From NCBI GenBank assembly GCA_021812185.1, contig JAKAON010000004.1:1-32839 (forward strand): a stretch of DNA of 32,839 nt. The letters are read 5' to 3'. Every line of letters begins with the position of its first letter. The first letter of the stretch is position 1. Both the position numbers and the translations under genes were made by a program. The DNA is from Microcaldota archaeon (lineage in GTDB: Archaea; Micrarchaeota; Micrarchaeia; Micrarchaeales; CABMGC01). Under the pieces are notes generated by a model. That model did not search any database. It saw only the letters and a program-made list of their open reading frames with translations, and was not told the DNA's origin. Below, in pieces: positions 31,576-32,839 of the stretch.

Positions 31576-32839
31576 ATGAAAAAATGGTATATTGACAGGA
31601 AATTCCTTACACGGTTATTTACTGCAATGATGTTCGTGATACTCTCGGTGGCAGGAGTCGGATTTGCCATATATTTGTTTTTCGTATCTACGAGCCTTTA
31701 CACCTACCTGATAGCGATATGCTTTATGCTGCTGTCGCTTGTATCGGGATTCTTCAACATATATGCTTCAGTTTGGTATGTCAGGTCTTATTTCTACACA
31801 GATTACCTCAGGAACATAAACAAGAACTTGGAACCGATTACTTCGTTCCCCACAGTTGCTGTTGTAGTTCCAGCCTACAATGAGGAAGCAGCAATGGTTA
31901 AGAAGAACTTGACCAGGCTAAAAGAGCTAAACTACCCGAAGGACAAGATAAGATTTTATCTTGCCGACGATTCCACTAAACCAGAAATATCTGGAGAACT
32001 TGAGATGTTTTGCAAGAGGAATGGGATACATTTCCTTCACAGGAAAAACAGGACAGGATACAAGGCAGGGGCGCTCAACGAATTTATGAAGATTTCTAGA
32101 GAGAGCTTTGTAGCCATCTTTGACGCAGACGAATATCTTACAGATAAGAATTTTCTTATGGATACGCTTCCGTATTTCCAAGATCCCTGCCTTTCGTACG
32201 TTCAAACTGAAAAGAGATACATGAAAGGGAGCTTCTTCTCCGATTCAGTAGATACATTTGACGCATTCTTCTTCACGTTCATACAGCCTGCAAGAGCATT
32301 GAACAACACAGCAGTGTTTGCAGGTTCGTGCGGGCTTATACGAAGAGCTGCACTGGATAAGATAGGCGGTTTTCCCGAATATGTAATAGAGGATACGTTC
32401 TTCAGTTTTGAATCAGACGCCCATAATTTCAAGAGCCTTTATCTACCTAAAGTCTATGCGCTTGGCAGGCCGATATCGACATTCAGTGCGCTGGTAAAAC
32501 AACAATGGAGATACAATTATGGAGATACGCAGTTCATAGGATACTTCTTCAAAAGGGCAGGATTTTCCAAGAGGAAATCGCCCCTGTCCAACATGGATTA
32601 TGTAACGCACGGGTTTGGGCTCAACTATCTATCAGTTTTCCTGATACTCTTTACAATACTCTCGATAGGCATAGTGTTTTCTAGCACGCCTTTTGCCCAT
32701 ATTACAATGGCCGAATTTTTCACTCAAAATCAATTAAGCTTTGATTTGGAGTTGTTGGGTCTATTTGCATTCACACTCTCGCTCTTCGTCCCTATCATAC
32801 TTGCGAAAATGTATTTCACATCTTGGAGGAAGGGACTTA
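31576..32839 (+). CDS. GT2 family membrane glycosyltransferase (partial, runs off the window)
   Basis: At least 421 residues; the 3' end is cut by the window edge. Two N-terminal membrane segments (about 12-36 and 43-63) precede a cellulose-synthase-like GT-A domain: VAVVVPAYNEE (95-104), ADDS (130-133), DADE (183-186, metal-binding DxD), GFPEYVIEDTF with the general-base ED (272-273) and QQWRY (309-313, the QxxRW position). C-terminal membrane segments begin near residue 350. Such processive enzymes polymerise and export polysaccharide, or add sugars to lipid carriers, at the cytoplasmic membrane. With the GT-C-like protein it suggests a surface-glycan locus continuing to the right. ATG 31576 overlaps the stop of a 15-codon upstream frame. 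Confidence 0.9.
   Translation, partial: MKKWYIDRKFLTRLFTAMMFVILSVAGVGFAIYLFFVSTSLYTYLIAICFMLLSLVSGFFNIYASVWYVRSYFYTDYLRNINKNLEPITSFPTVAVVVPAYNEEAAMVKKNLTRLKELNYPKDKIRFYLADDSTKPEISGELEMFCKRNGIHFLHRKNRTGYKAGALNEFMKISRESFVAIFDADEYLTDKNFLMDTLPYFQDPCLSYVQTEKRYMKGSFFSDSVDTFDAFFFTFIQPARALNNTAVFAGSCGLIRRAALDKIGGFPEYVIEDTFFSFESDAHNFKSLYLPKVYALGRPISTFSALVKQQWRYNYGDTQFIGYFFKRAGFSKRKSPLSNMDYVTHGFGLNYLSVFLILFTILSIGIVFSSTPFAHITMAEFFTQNQLSFDLELLGLFAFTLSLFVPIILAKMYFTSWRKGL

Overview
This window looks like part of the chromosome of a small-genome archaeon, most likely a DPANN lineage close to Micrarchaeota (ARMAN-like). Archaeal marks are aIF2-beta, aIF1A, ribosomal protein S8e, RIO1 kinase, archaeal-type TruD, the KEOPS subunit Cgi121, a short XPF-type nuclease, class III (pilin-like) signal peptides, TATA-box promoters placed about 25-35 bp before start codons, and a tRNA gene carrying two short introns. 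The lineage call rests on remembered family patterns (pilin-like LamG proteins with a QSAMEYLMTYGWA segment), not on a search.

Layout from left to right: a response regulator whose second domain resembles a degenerate GGDEF domain; a small basic-tailed protein on the minus strand; a uvrB-uvrA-uvrC nucleotide excision repair operon of bacterial type; LamG pilin-like protein A; thioredoxin reductase, diverging from RNase HI and a TPR-AAA+ fusion ATPase; then a nine-gene minus-strand type IV pilus operon (18178 down to 12076) with a secretion ATPase, two half-size TadC/ArlJ-like membrane proteins and six small single-pass proteins, most of them pilin-like. A winged-helix protein and a flavin reductase run divergently from the operon, followed by LamG pilin-like protein B, a paralogue of A.

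The right third holds housekeeping genes: S8e with an unknown partner, an MTH1-like NUDIX hydrolase, Cgi121, a minus-strand set of XPF-like nuclease, DUF47/PhoU-like protein and PiT phosphate permease, RIO1 kinase, a large protein with two copies of a PD-(D/E)XK-like domain, aIF2-beta/aIF1A, a small membrane protein and TruD. The window ends with a multi-pass GT-C-like membrane protein, a tRNA-Ser(CGA) with two 14-nt introns, and a GT2 glycosyltransferase running off the edge.

The points most worth attention are: (1) the LamG pilin pair on either side of the pilus operon, with nearly identical ends, different centres and an apparently permuted LamG fold; (2) the doubly interrupted tRNA-Ser, hidden inside a spurious extension of a coding frame; (3) the tandem nuclease-like protein at 25571-27472, in which the catalytic Lys position is His in both copies; and (4) the pilus operon, whose TATA box sits inside an inverted repeat. 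There is no gene-free stretch longer than 300 bases, no CRISPR array and no insertion sequence that I can see.
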